64,000 nucleotides of DNA, taken from the NCBI GenBank assembly GCA_024281995.1, contig JAMWZW010000003.1:62001-126000 (forward strand), in the 5' to 3' direction. The translations under genes and the position numbers were made by a program. The stretch is from Nitrosomonas sp. (lineage in GTDB: Bacteria > Pseudomonadota > Gammaproteobacteria > Burkholderiales > Nitrosomonadaceae). Each line of letters begins with the position of its first letter. Position 1 is the stretch's first letter. Under the pieces are notes generated by a model that was not told the origin of the DNA, made no database searches, and saw nothing but the letters and a program-made list of their open reading frames with translations. Positions 1 to 8,519 of the stretch are shown here, piece after piece.

Positions 1-2674
1 CCGCATCAATACCAATTCGCGATAACAGACTGATTTCAATTAAGCCGGGCAGATTTCTGGCGCCAACTATGGTTAAAATCAAGGCAAAAACGCCTAGCAA
101 CACCGCCATCAGCGTCACAGGTTGTTGAATGGTAGCCCCATCGGGTCCAATCTCGCCAATATGCCATAGTGCAATCTCATCTAGGCGTGTGGCTGCTGGT
201 AAGAGGCTTGCCCAAACGATTATCAGCCCTGTTACAAGTAAGCTTATGCGTAGTGCACGCAACAAACGCCGCGTCTGTGTATTGACTTGTTCCAAGGTAA
301 TGTTTTCTTCCGGTTCAAGTACCGGTTCGCTGGTTTCCGTAGCAGCTTGAGCCGCCGCTAAACGGCGTTCCTCTAATCGATGCAACGCTAGGCGGCGTTC
401 CCCAAGCAAAAACCATCGTGCAACCAACCCCATTACAATGGCAATAATTACAATGACATTAAAACTGGCTATTAGCGACTGTAGTATCATGCCCGCTGAA
501 AATACATAACCGGACAAAGCCAATATTGCAACAGTCACGAGCAGCAATGGCAGCGATACGCGCAATAATTTACGCATCATGGATGGCTCATTATTCATAC
601 CACGAACGACCCAGAGCCGGCCAACATCGAGTAATTTCCATAACACCCAAGCCAAAACCACACAACTCAGTATGATCGCCAAGCGCGCCTGCACATCGAT
701 GGCTAAGTCAAGCCTGCGAATAAATGCCAAAGCACCGATAAAATATAACGGTAATACTATGAGAGCAATTCTTGACAACCAATCACGTAATGCAACACGT
801 CGTTGACTCGTCCATCGAAAATGTGCATGACCCAACCCTCCCTCCATGCTGGTCCAACGTAATAGCTGCACGGCCAATAACGGTAGAACCAATAACATGC
901 AAGCTTGCCCTAATGAATGACTAAATCTTCCTGGACTACCAATTGCCTGCAACAAATACCCTAACAAAGCAAATAATACTGGTGCCGGCAAAGCGGCTAA
1001 TAATGTCCACCCCAAAGCTTTGAGCGTTATCTGATAACTGTCTTTTTTAACCTGATACGTATTGGCTGCCAATGCCTCGATATTTTTTGGGGCACGGTGC
1101 CGCAACTTCAGCAAAACTAATAATATCAGTAAGCTTGTTAACCACGGCAGGGGATTCTGTTGAAAATCACGAAAAACCAACGTAATTGTCGTTGCATAGC
1201 GGGATAATTTGATCAAATCGTCCAACCCTTCCGGCAATCGCTGCAACCAGCCACTGTCAATCAAACTATGGCCAGGTATCCATAACAAATTACGATCCAG
1301 CAACTGTTGCAATTCCACACTGGTTTGGATTTGTTCATGCAAAGCCTGCTCACTTTCTTCCAACGCTAGGATGCGGCGCTGAAATAATGTCTCCAATGCT
1401 GACAACAATTCAACCCGTTTTTGCAGTAATGGTATGAGCAAATTTTTAGCATCTTTGTCGACTTGACCGTTATCTTCAATCGATAGGCTCGTTTCCAATA
1501 ATGCTCGCGCAATGCCATTGATATCAAGCAAATCGCGTTGCTGTTCGCTGAGCACTACGCGCTCCATGCGTAAATCAGCCAAATCGTCACGAATTAATTT
1601 CAAGCGCTGCTGCAGACGCTCAGTAGACTTCAATCTACGCCGCTCGCTCCATAACCAACGGCCAACGCGCTCATTACTGCCTCCCATATCAAGCCGCGCA
1701 CGGCTATCTTGCAAATTAACCGTCATATGCGCGCGTGCTTGCTGAATGCTGGCTAATGCCACGCGATCTTGCGCCAAATGTTCATTTTGCTGTAAAAGTT
1801 CCTCACCGATCACCCGATTCTCGGCAGCCGTGTCAGCTACAATCGTAATAGGGCTTTGCGCCAATTCCTGTTCACGTTTGATCAGTTGTTGCACCAGTGA
1901 TTCCAGCTCACTTCTGCCGCGATGGGTAATACGTTGCTGTAAATATTCCAGGCGGCTTTCATGAAAGCCCAGGCGGTAACGTAATTCACGCAGTGACAAC
2001 TCCTGCAGGCTATGACGCTGTGTAGCCGTGCTTTGCTCCAGATTATGCAACTCCAATTCCGCTTGTAGCTTGCGCAACTCACTTTTACGGCGTAAGCGCC
2101 GCGCTTCATGGAGTGCTGCAGGTTCATCTTTTGCGGCTGCCAGGGGTAGTGACAATTCATCAATGCGGCGATGCAAGGTACTGATATCATCTGCCGCTTG
2201 CGTAGGACGCGATAACATCAATGCCAAGTTATCACCTGCCGCTTCGATCTGTGCACGCAGATCATTAATGACGGTACGCTCCCGTTCCAAGATTTGTTCA
2301 AGTGTTTCACCATCAGCATCAGCAGGTATACGGTTAGACCAGGCCAACAGTTCTTGCTCACGACTAACTGCCAATGCTTTTTGCAATTGCTCACCCCGCT
2401 TTGGTTGATCTAGCGTCTCGGCACGCAACGCTGCCAATTGTTCTTTCAGTGCATCAACTTCTTTTTCATCTGCACGCGCTGCATCCAGATAATCGATTGC
2501 TGCTTGTTTCTGGCTTTCTTCCATTTTGCTGCGATCAATCGCCACGCGCGCAGCATTGATAGTTTTAAGCACCGATGGCTCAGTTTTTGAATACGCATTG
2601 CCTGATAGCACTATTGCCGTTAAGACACAAATAAAGAAAAAAGAAAAAAGCGATTTGAAATTAAGCAACGGCAT
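1..2674 (-). CDS. MscK/KefA-type large mechanosensitive channel (C-terminus outside window)
   Basis: The minus-strand frame from the ATG at 2674-2672 reads into the left edge (about 891 codons spot-checked at several places), so the 3' end is missing. It begins with a signal-peptide-like stretch (MPLLNFKSLFSFFFICVLTA), then about 400 residues of charged, heptad-like coiled coil containing LSEQQRDLLDINGIARA, as in the MscS-porin domain of MscK/KefA proteins. About ten hydrophobic segments follow, and the last visible residues (ARNLPGLIEISLLSRIGIDA) are what normally directly precedes the pore-forming MscS domain. By family knowledge it opens under membrane tension to release solutes on hypo-osmotic shock; MscK is also gated by potassium. 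The pore helix and beta domain lie outside, so channel competence cannot be judged here. The next plus-strand gene, rnpB, is divergent from it. Confidence 0.85.
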   Translation of the reverse strand, partial: MPLLNFKSLFSFFFICVLTAIVLSGNAYSKTEPSVLKTINAARVAIDRSKMEESQKQAAIDYLDAARADEKEVDALKEQLAALRAETLDQPKRGEQLQKALAVSREQELLAWSNRIPADADGETLEQILERERTVINDLRAQIEAAGDNLALMLSRPTQAADDISTLHRRIDELSLPLAAAKDEPAALHEARRLRRKSELRKLQAELELHNLEQSTATQRHSLQELSLRELRYRLGFHESRLEYLQQRITHRGRSELESLVQQLIKREQELAQSPITIVADTAAENRVIGEELLQQNEHLAQDRVALASIQQARAHMTVNLQDSRARLDMGGSNERVGRWLWSERRRLKSTERLQQRLKLIRDDLADLRMERVVLSEQQRDLLDINGIARALLETSLSIEDNGQVDKDAKNLLIPLLQKRVELLSALETLFQRRILALEESEQALHEQIQTSVELQQLLDRNLLWIPGHSLIDSGWLQRLPEGLDDLIKLSRYATTITLVFRDFQQNPLPWLTSLLILLVLLKLRHRAPKNIEALAANTYQVKKDSYQITLKALGWTLLAALPAPVLFALLGYLLQAIGSPGRFSHSLGQACMLLVLPLLAVQLLRWTSMEGGLGHAHFRWTSQRRVALRDWLSRIALIVLPLYFIGALAFIRRLDLAIDVQARLAIILSCVVLAWVLWKLLDVGRLWVVRGMNNEPSMMRKLLRVSLPLLLVTVAILALSGYVFSAGMILQSLIASFNVIVIIAIVMGLVARWFLLGERRLALHRLEERRLAAAQAATETSEPVLEPEENITLEQVNTQTRRLLRALRISLLVTGLIIVWASLLPAATRLDEIALWHIGEIGPDGATIQQPVTLMAVLLGVFALILTIVGARNLPGLIEISLLSRIGIDA

Positions 2675-2835
2675 AGGCAATTTAGGAAAATTATTGTGAT
2701 TTGTGATAGTTGTGATAAATGGTAGGCAATCATTCAAAAGAAAATTAACGAATATAGATTGCATGAGGCTTGTTTGAAGAATGACTTTCCAGTCATTGCC
2801 AGATTATTTCCCTAACCGATCACTTTTGCAAGTGA

Positions 2836-2841
2836 TAAAAT
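2836..2841 (+). promoter_or_regulatory. possible -10 element of rnpB
   Basis: TAAAAT lies 7 nt before the first base of the RNase P RNA (2849), the right distance for a sigma-70 -10 box. No convincing -35 box is seen 16-18 nt upstream. A small hairpin-forming sequence (CACTTTTGCAAGTG, 2821-2834) sits directly upstream. Confidence 0.3.
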
Positions 2842-2848
2842 AGCCCTT

Positions 2849-3143
2849 GAAGTTAGCCAGACAGTCGCCGCCACTGTTCAATTGAACAAGGGGGGAGGAA
2901 AGTCCGGGCTCCATAGAGCAGGATGGCGGCTAACGACCGTCCACCGCGAGGTGAGGAATAGGGCCACAGAGACGAGCGTATTGAGTTACGGTGAAACGCG
3001 GCAACCTCCATCCGGAGCAAGACCAAATAGGCAGGCGAAGATGCTGCTCGCAGAGCCTGCGGGTAGGTTGCTTGAATGCGCAGGTAACTGTACATCTAGA
3101 GGAATGACTGTCCACGACAGAACCCGGCTTACCGGCTAACTTC
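2849..3143 (+). ncRNA. rnpB: RNase P RNA, bacterial type A
   Basis: This is the catalytic RNA that removes 5' leaders from tRNA precursors. The ends pair perfectly as helix P1 (GAAGTTAGCC at 2849-2858 with GGCTAACTTC at 3134-3143). Conserved cores are present: ACAGTCGCCGCC after P1, GAGGAAAGTCCGGGCTCC (conserved region I), GGAGCAAGACCAAATAGG, and GAATGACTGTCCACGACAG / AACCCGGCTTA at the 3' end. At about 295 nt it is much shorter than the E. coli RNA (377 nt), so some peripheral helices must be missing or reduced. Helix P15 is visible as GCAGGC (3031-3036) with GCCTGC (3055-3060); its loop contains no GGU triplet, the site that pairs with the tRNA CCA end in most type A RNAs. Confidence 0.95.
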
Positions 3144-3178
3144 ATTCATTAATCTTATAAATTGTAGCTAAGAAAGTG

Positions 3179-3305
3179 CTGATTAATTCATCGAGCAGGC
3201 AAAGTGTAAGGCGGATGGAAGGCATGAAACGAGATAACTCATAGAGTTAGGCAAGTTTCGAATACTGACCAACACTGGAATTTATTTGCGCAGGTAATTA
3301 ATCAG
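3179..3305 (+). other. possible structured RNA element between rnpB and pcnB
   Basis: CTGATTAATT at 3179-3188 and AATTAATCAG at 3296-3305 are perfect 10-bp complements enclosing 107 nt, and the right arm is followed by a run of five T. Inside is a further hairpin-forming sequence, AACTC-ATA-GAGTT (about 3236-3248). The closing stem plus T-run would suit a small RNA or a leader structure ahead of pcnB. No known RNA family is recognised, and the arms are AT-rich, so chance cannot be excluded. Confidence 0.35.
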
Positions 3306-3335
3306 TTTTTCCCTAGCATAGAGGACGGATTCCCA

Positions 3336-3377
3336 ATGTATAATTCATTGCTGGATACTTTCAATAATTCACAATGA
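3336..3377 (+). CDS. possible 13-residue leader peptide overlapping the pcnB start
   Basis: An ATG at 3336 with a good ribosome-binding site (GAGGA at 3321-3325, 10 nt upstream) opens a 13-codon frame reading MYNSLLDTFNNSQ. Its TGA stop (3375-3377) overlaps the pcnB ATG (3374-3376) as ATGA. pcnB itself has no visible Shine-Dalgarno sequence. The arrangement suggests translational coupling, with the leader feeding ribosomes to pcnB; no homology supports it. Confidence 0.35.
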   Translation: MYNSLLDTFNNSQ

Positions 3378-4759
3378 TCCGTAAATTCCTACAAAAAGTA
3401 TTCAGACGTAAGAATGCTGCTTCCGATTCGGCTGCGGCGTTGGTTATTATTCCATCAAAACGTCATGGCATCCGGCGCCAGCAAATTACCCCCTGTGCAT
3501 TAAAAATAGCCACCCAGATTCAACAAGCCGGATTCTCGGCATACATTGTCGGTGGCGCGGTACGTGATTTGTTACTAGGATTAACACCGAAGGACTTTGA
3601 CATAGCCACCAGCGCAACGCCAGAAGAAGTTCGCAAAATTTTTCGCCGTTCACGTATCATTGGCCGCCGTTTTCGCTTGGTTCATGTGATGTGTGGCGCT
3701 GAAACCGTGGAGGTATCCACTTTTCGCGGTCCTCTACCGGACAATGAAGATACCTTATCCATGCAATTGACCGATCAGCATGGACGATTATTACACGACA
3801 ATGTTTTTGGTAGTCAGGAAGAAGATGCGATACGCCGGGATTTTACGATCAATGCGATGTTTTATGATCCGGTCAAAGAAGAAATTCTCGATTACTTAAA
3901 TGGTTATGCTGACATAAAAACTAAAAGACTGCGCATAATCGGTGATCCCATTCAGCGTTACCGCGAAGATCCCGTGCGCATGCTGCGTGCTGTGCGTCTG
4001 GCCTCAAAATTAGGCTTGCAAATCGAAGACAAAACAGCCGCGCCAATCGGGGATTTGGCTCCTTTGCTGCAAAACGTACCACCCTCGCGCTTATTCGATG
4101 AAATGCTCAAACTGCTGTTATCTGGGCATGCGCTTTCTTGCGTGGTTGAGTTGCGTGCACGAGGATTGCACCATGGTCTTTTGCCGATGCTTGATGTCAT
4201 TCTGGAGCAGCCGCTGGGTGAGCGATTTATAACCCTTGCATTAAAAAATACCGATGCGCGGATTTTAGAAAACAAACCCGTCTCACCAAGCTTTTTATTT
4301 GCCATTTTGTTGTGGCATGAAGTGCTGTCGTGCTGGAATGCCTTAAAGGCTGCAGGAGAAAAACCTTTACCTGCACTGTTTAATGCTAGCGATAAAATTT
4401 TATCGATACAAAACAAAAAACTGGCAATTCCACGCCGTTTTGATGCAATAATCCAAGAAATCTGGATGATGCAGCCGCGTTTTGAAGTACGTGCCGGACG
4501 CAAGCCCTTTCGCTTGCTGACGCATCCGCGGTTCCGTGCCGCTTACGATTTTATGCTGTTACGCTGTGAGAGTGGCGAACTGGATACAGAATTGGGTGAA
4601 TGGTGGAGGGTTTTCCTTTCTGCAAATGATAACGAAAGGGAAAAAATGCTATCCAGCCAAATATCTCCTAAAAGAGGCAGAAGGCGGCGCTCTCGCAAAA
4701 AAGCTGCATCAAATCTCGTAGCCAGCCCCGAAAACGCACTTAACACGAGTAACAGTTAA
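3374..4759 (+). CDS. pcnB: poly(A) polymerase I
   Basis: This enzyme adds 3' poly(A) tails to RNA, promoting decay by exonucleases. The 461-residue protein has the class II nucleotidyltransferase signature: GGAVRD at residues 60-65, DFD at 74-76 (catalytic carboxylates), then RRFRLVHV and a DFTINAM segment. A very basic tail (RGRRRRSRKK near 430-440) is typical of PcnB rather than of CCA-adding enzymes, as is its placement next to folK in proteobacteria. No Shine-Dalgarno precedes the ATG; a short upstream frame overlaps it. The folK start follows 9 nt after the stop, so pcnB-folK-panB-panC look like one transcription unit. Confidence 0.93.
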   Translation: MIRKFLQKVFRRKNAASDSAAALVIIPSKRHGIRRQQITPCALKIATQIQQAGFSAYIVGGAVRDLLLGLTPKDFDIATSATPEEVRKIFRRSRIIGRRFRLVHVMCGAETVEVSTFRGPLPDNEDTLSMQLTDQHGRLLHDNVFGSQEEDAIRRDFTINAMFYDPVKEEILDYLNGYADIKTKRLRIIGDPIQRYREDPVRMLRAVRLASKLGLQIEDKTAAPIGDLAPLLQNVPPSRLFDEMLKLLLSGHALSCVVELRARGLHHGLLPMLDVILEQPLGERFITLALKNTDARILENKPVSPSFLFAILLWHEVLSCWNALKAAGEKPLPALFNASDKILSIQNKKLAIPRRFDAIIQEIWMMQPRFEVRAGRKPFRLLTHPRFRAAYDFMLLRCESGELDTELGEWWRVFLSANDNEREKMLSSQISPKRGRRRRSRKKAASNLVASPENALNTSNS

Positions 4760-4768
4760 TTTATCTTT

Positions 4769-5263
4769 ATGAGCAATCAATCAAGCAAGGCATTTATCGC
4801 TTTGGGCAGCAATCTGGAAAATCCCGTTTTCCAAATACAGCATGCATTCGAAGAAATAAAACAAATCCCCGGTACATGCCTACTCTGTCATTCTTCATTG
4901 TATAAAACTGCCCCGATGGGGCGACTCGACCAACCCGACTTTATTAATGCAGTTGCACTGATTAAAACACAGCTTGCACCGCATGATTTACTCGAGGCAT
5001 TGTTAATGATTGAACACAATCATGGACGTATGCGTAAATCCTTAAATGAACCACGTACATTAGACCTGGATATTCTGTTGTATGGTGAACTGCAATACCA
5101 GGACGAGGTTTTGACGATACCCCACCCGCGGATGGCACAACGTGCGTTTGTGCTAAAACCATTGATGGAAATTGCTCCGCATTGTCAAATCCCCGGCTAC
5201 GGTCCAATTGCACCGCTGCTTGAATTGTGTCAGGGACAACAACTCGAGCGGATAAAAGTTTGA
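4769..5263 (+). CDS. folK: 2-amino-4-hydroxy-6-hydroxymethyldihydropteridine pyrophosphokinase
   Basis: HPPK transfers pyrophosphate from ATP to the pterin precursor in folate synthesis. Of its 164 residues, the recognisable blocks are IALGSNLENP near the N-terminus, PDFINAVA, and the family signature HGRMRKSLNEPRTLDLDIL, followed by IPHPRMAQRAFVLKPL. Length matches the family. It is separated from panB by one base, so the two are likely translated together; pcnB-folK-panB-panC is a common proteobacterial gene order. Confidence 0.95.
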   Translation: MSNQSSKAFIALGSNLENPVFQIQHAFEEIKQIPGTCLLCHSSLYKTAPMGRLDQPDFINAVALIKTQLAPHDLLEALLMIEHNHGRMRKSLNEPRTLDLDILLYGELQYQDEVLTIPHPRMAQRAFVLKPLMEIAPHCQIPGYGPIAPLLELCQGQQLERIKV

Positions 5264-5264
5264 T

Positions 5265-6056
5265 ATGAGAACCACACTCACCACATTGCAAAAATTAGCC
5301 GAGAATAACGAGAAATTCACGGTTTTAACATGCTATGACGCAATTTTCGCAGGCATATTGGAAAATGCAGGCGTGGATGCTTTGCTGGTAGGTGATTCAC
5401 TTGGAAACGTATTACACGGCGAAAGCACGACTTTAGCAGTAACCTTGGATCATATGATTTACCATACCCGCTGCGTCTCACGGGGTTCGAACAAAGCGTT
5501 CATCATCACTGACATGCCTTTTGGCAGCTATCAACAATCACCGCAACAAGCGTTTGAAAATGCCGCCAAAATCATTTCTGCTGGCGCGCATATGGTCAAA
5601 ATCGAGGGAGGTCTGATCATGGCCGATACCCTTCAATTTCTGACTCAGCGCGGTATTCCGGTATGCGCGCATATCGGTCTGACGCCGCAGTTCATTCATC
5701 AATTGGGTGGCTATAAATTACAGGGAAATTCGCAAAAATCGGCTAAACAATTGCTGGATGATGCAAAAATACTGGAAAAAGCAGGTGCAGGCTTAATGGT
5801 AATCGAAATGGTACCTGCCAAACTGGCGAAAAAGATCACCCAAACAATTTCTATTCCCACCATTGGAATTGGTGCAGGCGTTTACTGCTCGGCTCAGGTT
5901 TTGGTACTACATGATATGCTGGGACTTTATCGGAGTAAAAAACCGCGCTTTGTAAAAGACTTTATGGCCGGTACAAACAGTATTCAAGAAGCAGTCGCAA
6001 GCTACGTATCGGCTGTTAAGACTGGACAGTTTCCAAGCAATGAACATGAATTTTAA
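5265..6056 (+). CDS. panB: 3-methyl-2-oxobutanoate hydroxymethyltransferase
   Basis: Ketopantoate hydroxymethyltransferase makes ketopantoate from alpha-ketoisovalerate and methylene-tetrahydrofolate, the first step of pantothenate and CoA synthesis. The 263-residue protein has the expected blocks: [42 protein letters not shown] and PTIGIGAG. Metal-ligand aspartates fall in the DALLVGDS and ITDMPFGSY regions. It starts one base after folK and is followed 14 nt later by panC, the enzyme two steps downstream. Confidence 0.96.
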   Translation: MRTTLTTLQKLAENNEKFTVLTCYDAIFAGILENAGVDALLVGDSLGNVLHGESTTLAVTLDHMIYHTRCVSRGSNKAFIITDMPFGSYQQSPQQAFENAAKIISAGAHMVKIEGGLIMADTLQFLTQRGIPVCAHIGLTPQFIHQLGGYKLQGNSQKSAKQLLDDAKILEKAGAGLMVIEMVPAKLAKKITQTISIPTIGIGAGVYCSAQVLVLHDMLGLYRSKKPRFVKDFMAGTNSIQEAVASYVSAVKTGQFPSNEHEF

Positions 6057-6070
6057 CGAGCGGTTGTGAC

Positions 6071-6901
6071 GTGAAAATATTTAATGATATTACTGCATTG
6101 CGGGATAACCTAAGGTCAAAGCAAGCCATTGTTTTTGTGCCAACTATGGGCAATTTGCATGCCGGCCATCTTGCTTTGATCAAGCAAGCCAAACAACTAG
6201 CGGATCATGTTGTCGTCAGTATTTTTGTTAATCGATTGCAATTCCTGCCGCATGAAGATTTTGATCATTATCCCCGCACTTTTGAAAATGACTGCAAACT
6301 GCTTACTGGCCTTAATGTCAATACCCTTTTCGCACCAAGTGAAAAAATTCTTTTTCCTACAAAGCAGGAATTCTTGCTAGCATTACCACCTGTGGCAGAT
6401 ACTTTAGAGGGGGAATTTCGCCCGGGTTTTTTTCGTGGCGTTGCAACTATAGTACTGAAGTTATTCAATATTATTAAACCCAATCTTGCAGTGTTCGGCA
6501 AAAAAGATTACCAGCAATTGCATATCATACGAGAAATGGTACAGCAATTGAATTTGCCTGTTGAAATTATCGCCGGAGAAACTGTTCGTGCACCAGATGG
6601 GTTAGCATTAAGTTCCCGTAATCAATATTTGAATAGAGCGCAACGCGAAGAAGCTTGTAATTTGTATCAAACGCTTCTGCAAATCAAGCATGAAATTATC
6701 TCGGGGCGTAGAGATTATCCAGTACTCCTAGAAATAGCTACAAAAACGCTCGTGAAACGTGGATGGAAAGTTGATTATATTAGAATTCAAAAACGCAGCT
6801 CATTAACGCCTGCACATATTGATGATACAGATTTAGTGATGCTCGGTGCTGCTTGGTTGGACAAGACACGACTGATCGACAATCTGGAAATAAGCGGTTA
6901 A
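6071..6901 (+). CDS. panC: pantothenate synthetase
   Basis: PanC joins pantoate and beta-alanine using ATP. It starts with GTG at 6071. Motifs are [14 protein letters not shown] (the HIGH-type nucleotide-binding motif, GNLHAGH), [29 protein letters not shown] and LSSRNQYLN. The length of 276 residues is normal. It ends the pcnB-folK-panB-panC cluster; dnaA begins 69 nt later. Confidence 0.95.
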   Translation: MKIFNDITALRDNLRSKQAIVFVPTMGNLHAGHLALIKQAKQLADHVVVSIFVNRLQFLPHEDFDHYPRTFENDCKLLTGLNVNTLFAPSEKILFPTKQEFLLALPPVADTLEGEFRPGFFRGVATIVLKLFNIIKPNLAVFGKKDYQQLHIIREMVQQLNLPVEIIAGETVRAPDGLALSSRNQYLNRAQREEACNLYQTLLQIKHEIISGRRDYPVLLEIATKTLVKRGWKVDYIRIQKRSSLTPAHIDDTDLVMLGAAWLDKTRLIDNLEISG

Positions 6902-6970
6902 ATCTTTTCGTACGTAAACCTTTGCACTGTTGTTGCTTTTTTAAATCAGACCAATAAAGAACAAAGAACT

Positions 6971-8338
6971 ATGCAATCACTCGATACCTTCTGGTTATCT
7001 TGCCTTGATCATTTTAAAAATGAACTTAACGCACAACAATTTAATACCTGGATTAAACCATTACAAATTGATCCGGCACATAATAACGATAGTGAAGTGG
7101 TACTTATTGCTCCCAATCGTTTTGTCTCGCAATGGGTGAAAGACAATTTTATTGTTCATATTGAAGCAATGGCACAGGGGTATTTTGCTAAAAAAATCCA
7201 GTTTCATTTAAAGCTTGCAGAACAGACTGAAGCTAAAAATATTTTGCCAAACTCTACACATGAACAAAGTGAATCACAGGTTACATCCACTACGATATAC
7301 CCAGCGGTAAAGAAAAATCCAAGCCGTTTGAATCCAAATTTCACATTTGACAATTTTGTAACCGGAAAAGCTAACCAGTTAGCACGCGCAGGTGCAATTC
7401 AAGTTGCAGAATCACCAGGTATTGCCTATAACCCCCTTTTTATCTATGGTGGCGTAGGTTTGGGAAAAACCCATCTGATTCAAGCTATTGGCAATCAAGT
7501 TTATGAAAACAACAAAAGCGCGAAGATTCGCTACGTGCATGCCGAAAAATACGTTTCCGACGTCGTAAGTGCTTATCAACATAAGGCTTTCGATAAGTTT
7601 AAACTTTATTATCATTCACTAGATCTTTTATTGGTCGATGATGTACAGTTTTTTGGTGGAAAAAGCCGCACCCAAGAAGAATTTTTCTACGCCTTTAATG
7701 CACTGATAGAAACTCACAAACAAGTCATCATCACCTGTGATTCCTATCCAAAGGAAATATCCGGGCTGGAAGAAAGATTGGTATCACGTTTTGGATGGGG
7801 TTTGACTGTAGCAATAGAACCTCCAGAATTAGAAATGCGCGTAGCGATTTTGTTGAAGAAAGCTGAGTTGGAAAAAATTCGCTTGGATGAAAATGTTGCT
7901 TTTTTCATTGCCAAACACATCCGCTCGAATGTACGCGAATTAGAGGGTGGATTAAAACGAGTACTGGCATTCTCACGCTTTGTCGGACAAGACATAACAC
8001 TGGATCTGGCGAAGGAAGCACTGAAAGATCTGCTCGCTGTACAAAGCCGTCAGATCTCCATCGAGAATATTCAAAAAACCGTTGCTGATTATTACAAGAT
8101 CAAAGTATCGGAAATGTACTCAAAAAAACGCTCACGTGTTGTTGCACGGCCCCGGCAAATGGCAATGGCAATAGCTAAGGAACTCACTTCACTAAGCTTG
8201 CCCGATATCGGTGAAGCTTTTGGTGGAAGAGATCATACCACGGTACTGCATGGCTATAGGAAAATAAACGAATTACGTATTTCTGATCCAATGGTGAGTA
8301 AAGATTTCAATGCACTAATTATGATTCTAAGAGGTTAG
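6971..8338 (+). CDS. dnaA: chromosomal replication initiator DnaA
   Basis: DnaA-ATP binds DnaA boxes and opens oriC. The protein has 455 residues: N-terminal domain I (about 1-85), a variable linker, an AAA+ domain with Walker A GGVGLGKTH (160-168) and Walker B LLLVDDVQ (219-226), and C-terminal domain IV with the DNA-binding signature RPRQMAMAIAKEL and FGGRDHTTVLHGYRKI. It is preceded by pan genes, not by the rpmH-rnpA cluster found divergent from dnaA in many bacteria. Two consensus DnaA boxes lie just after its stop codon. Confidence 0.97.
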   Translation: MQSLDTFWLSCLDHFKNELNAQQFNTWIKPLQIDPAHNNDSEVVLIAPNRFVSQWVKDNFIVHIEAMAQGYFAKKIQFHLKLAEQTEAKNILPNSTHEQSESQVTSTTIYPAVKKNPSRLNPNFTFDNFVTGKANQLARAGAIQVAESPGIAYNPLFIYGGVGLGKTHLIQAIGNQVYENNKSAKIRYVHAEKYVSDVVSAYQHKAFDKFKLYYHSLDLLLVDDVQFFGGKSRTQEEFFYAFNALIETHKQVIITCDSYPKEISGLEERLVSRFGWGLTVAIEPPELEMRVAILLKKAELEKIRLDENVAFFIAKHIRSNVRELEGGLKRVLAFSRFVGQDITLDLAKEALKDLLAVQSRQISIENIQKTVADYYKIKVSEMYSKKRSRVVARPRQMAMAIAKELTSLSLPDIGEAFGGRDHTTVLHGYRKINELRISDPMVSKDFNALIMILRG

Positions 8339-8343
8339 TAACT

Positions 8344-8352
8344 TGTGAATAA
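8344..8352 (-). promoter_or_regulatory. DnaA box
   Basis: Reverse complement reads TTATTCACA, an exact match to the consensus TTATNCACA, six bases after the dnaA stop codon. Confidence 0.8.
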
Positions 8353-8378
8353 CTCGTTTAAATAAAAATCTGTATTAT

Positions 8379-8387
8379 TTATCCACA
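8379..8387 (+). promoter_or_regulatory. DnaA box
   Basis: TTATCCACA is the strongest consensus DnaA box. It faces the opposite box at 8344-8352, and the AT-rich stretch begins right after it. Confidence 0.85.
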
Positions 8388-8519
8388 AATTATTCAACAG
8401 TAATACAACGATCATACCAATCAAAATTTTTATCTATCTTTTTGATATTATTTAATTATTATAAAATATACAAAAATTTTTAAGACATTATTAAACTATT
8501 ATTATTTTTTCTTATATAA

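Larger units (their letters stand above)
8339..8519. other. oriC: probable replication origin (oriC) between dnaA and dnaN
   Basis: This 181-bp gap is very AT-rich, especially 8420-8519, suiting a DNA unwinding element. It holds two perfect DnaA boxes of opposite orientation near the dnaA end: TGTGAATAA at 8344-8352 (TTATTCACA on the minus strand) and TTATCCACA at 8379-8387. Location between dnaA and dnaN is a common bacterial oriC position. Only two strict boxes are seen, so further weak boxes or a second part upstream of dnaA may contribute. Confidence 0.75.

Noticed and set aside
3179-3305. Retron msr-msd (inverted-repeat-bounded RNA)
   Set aside because: No reverse transcriptase gene follows.
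8400-8519. Possible DnaA-trio elements
   Set aside because: The AT-rich stretch allows many partial matches; none is regular enough.
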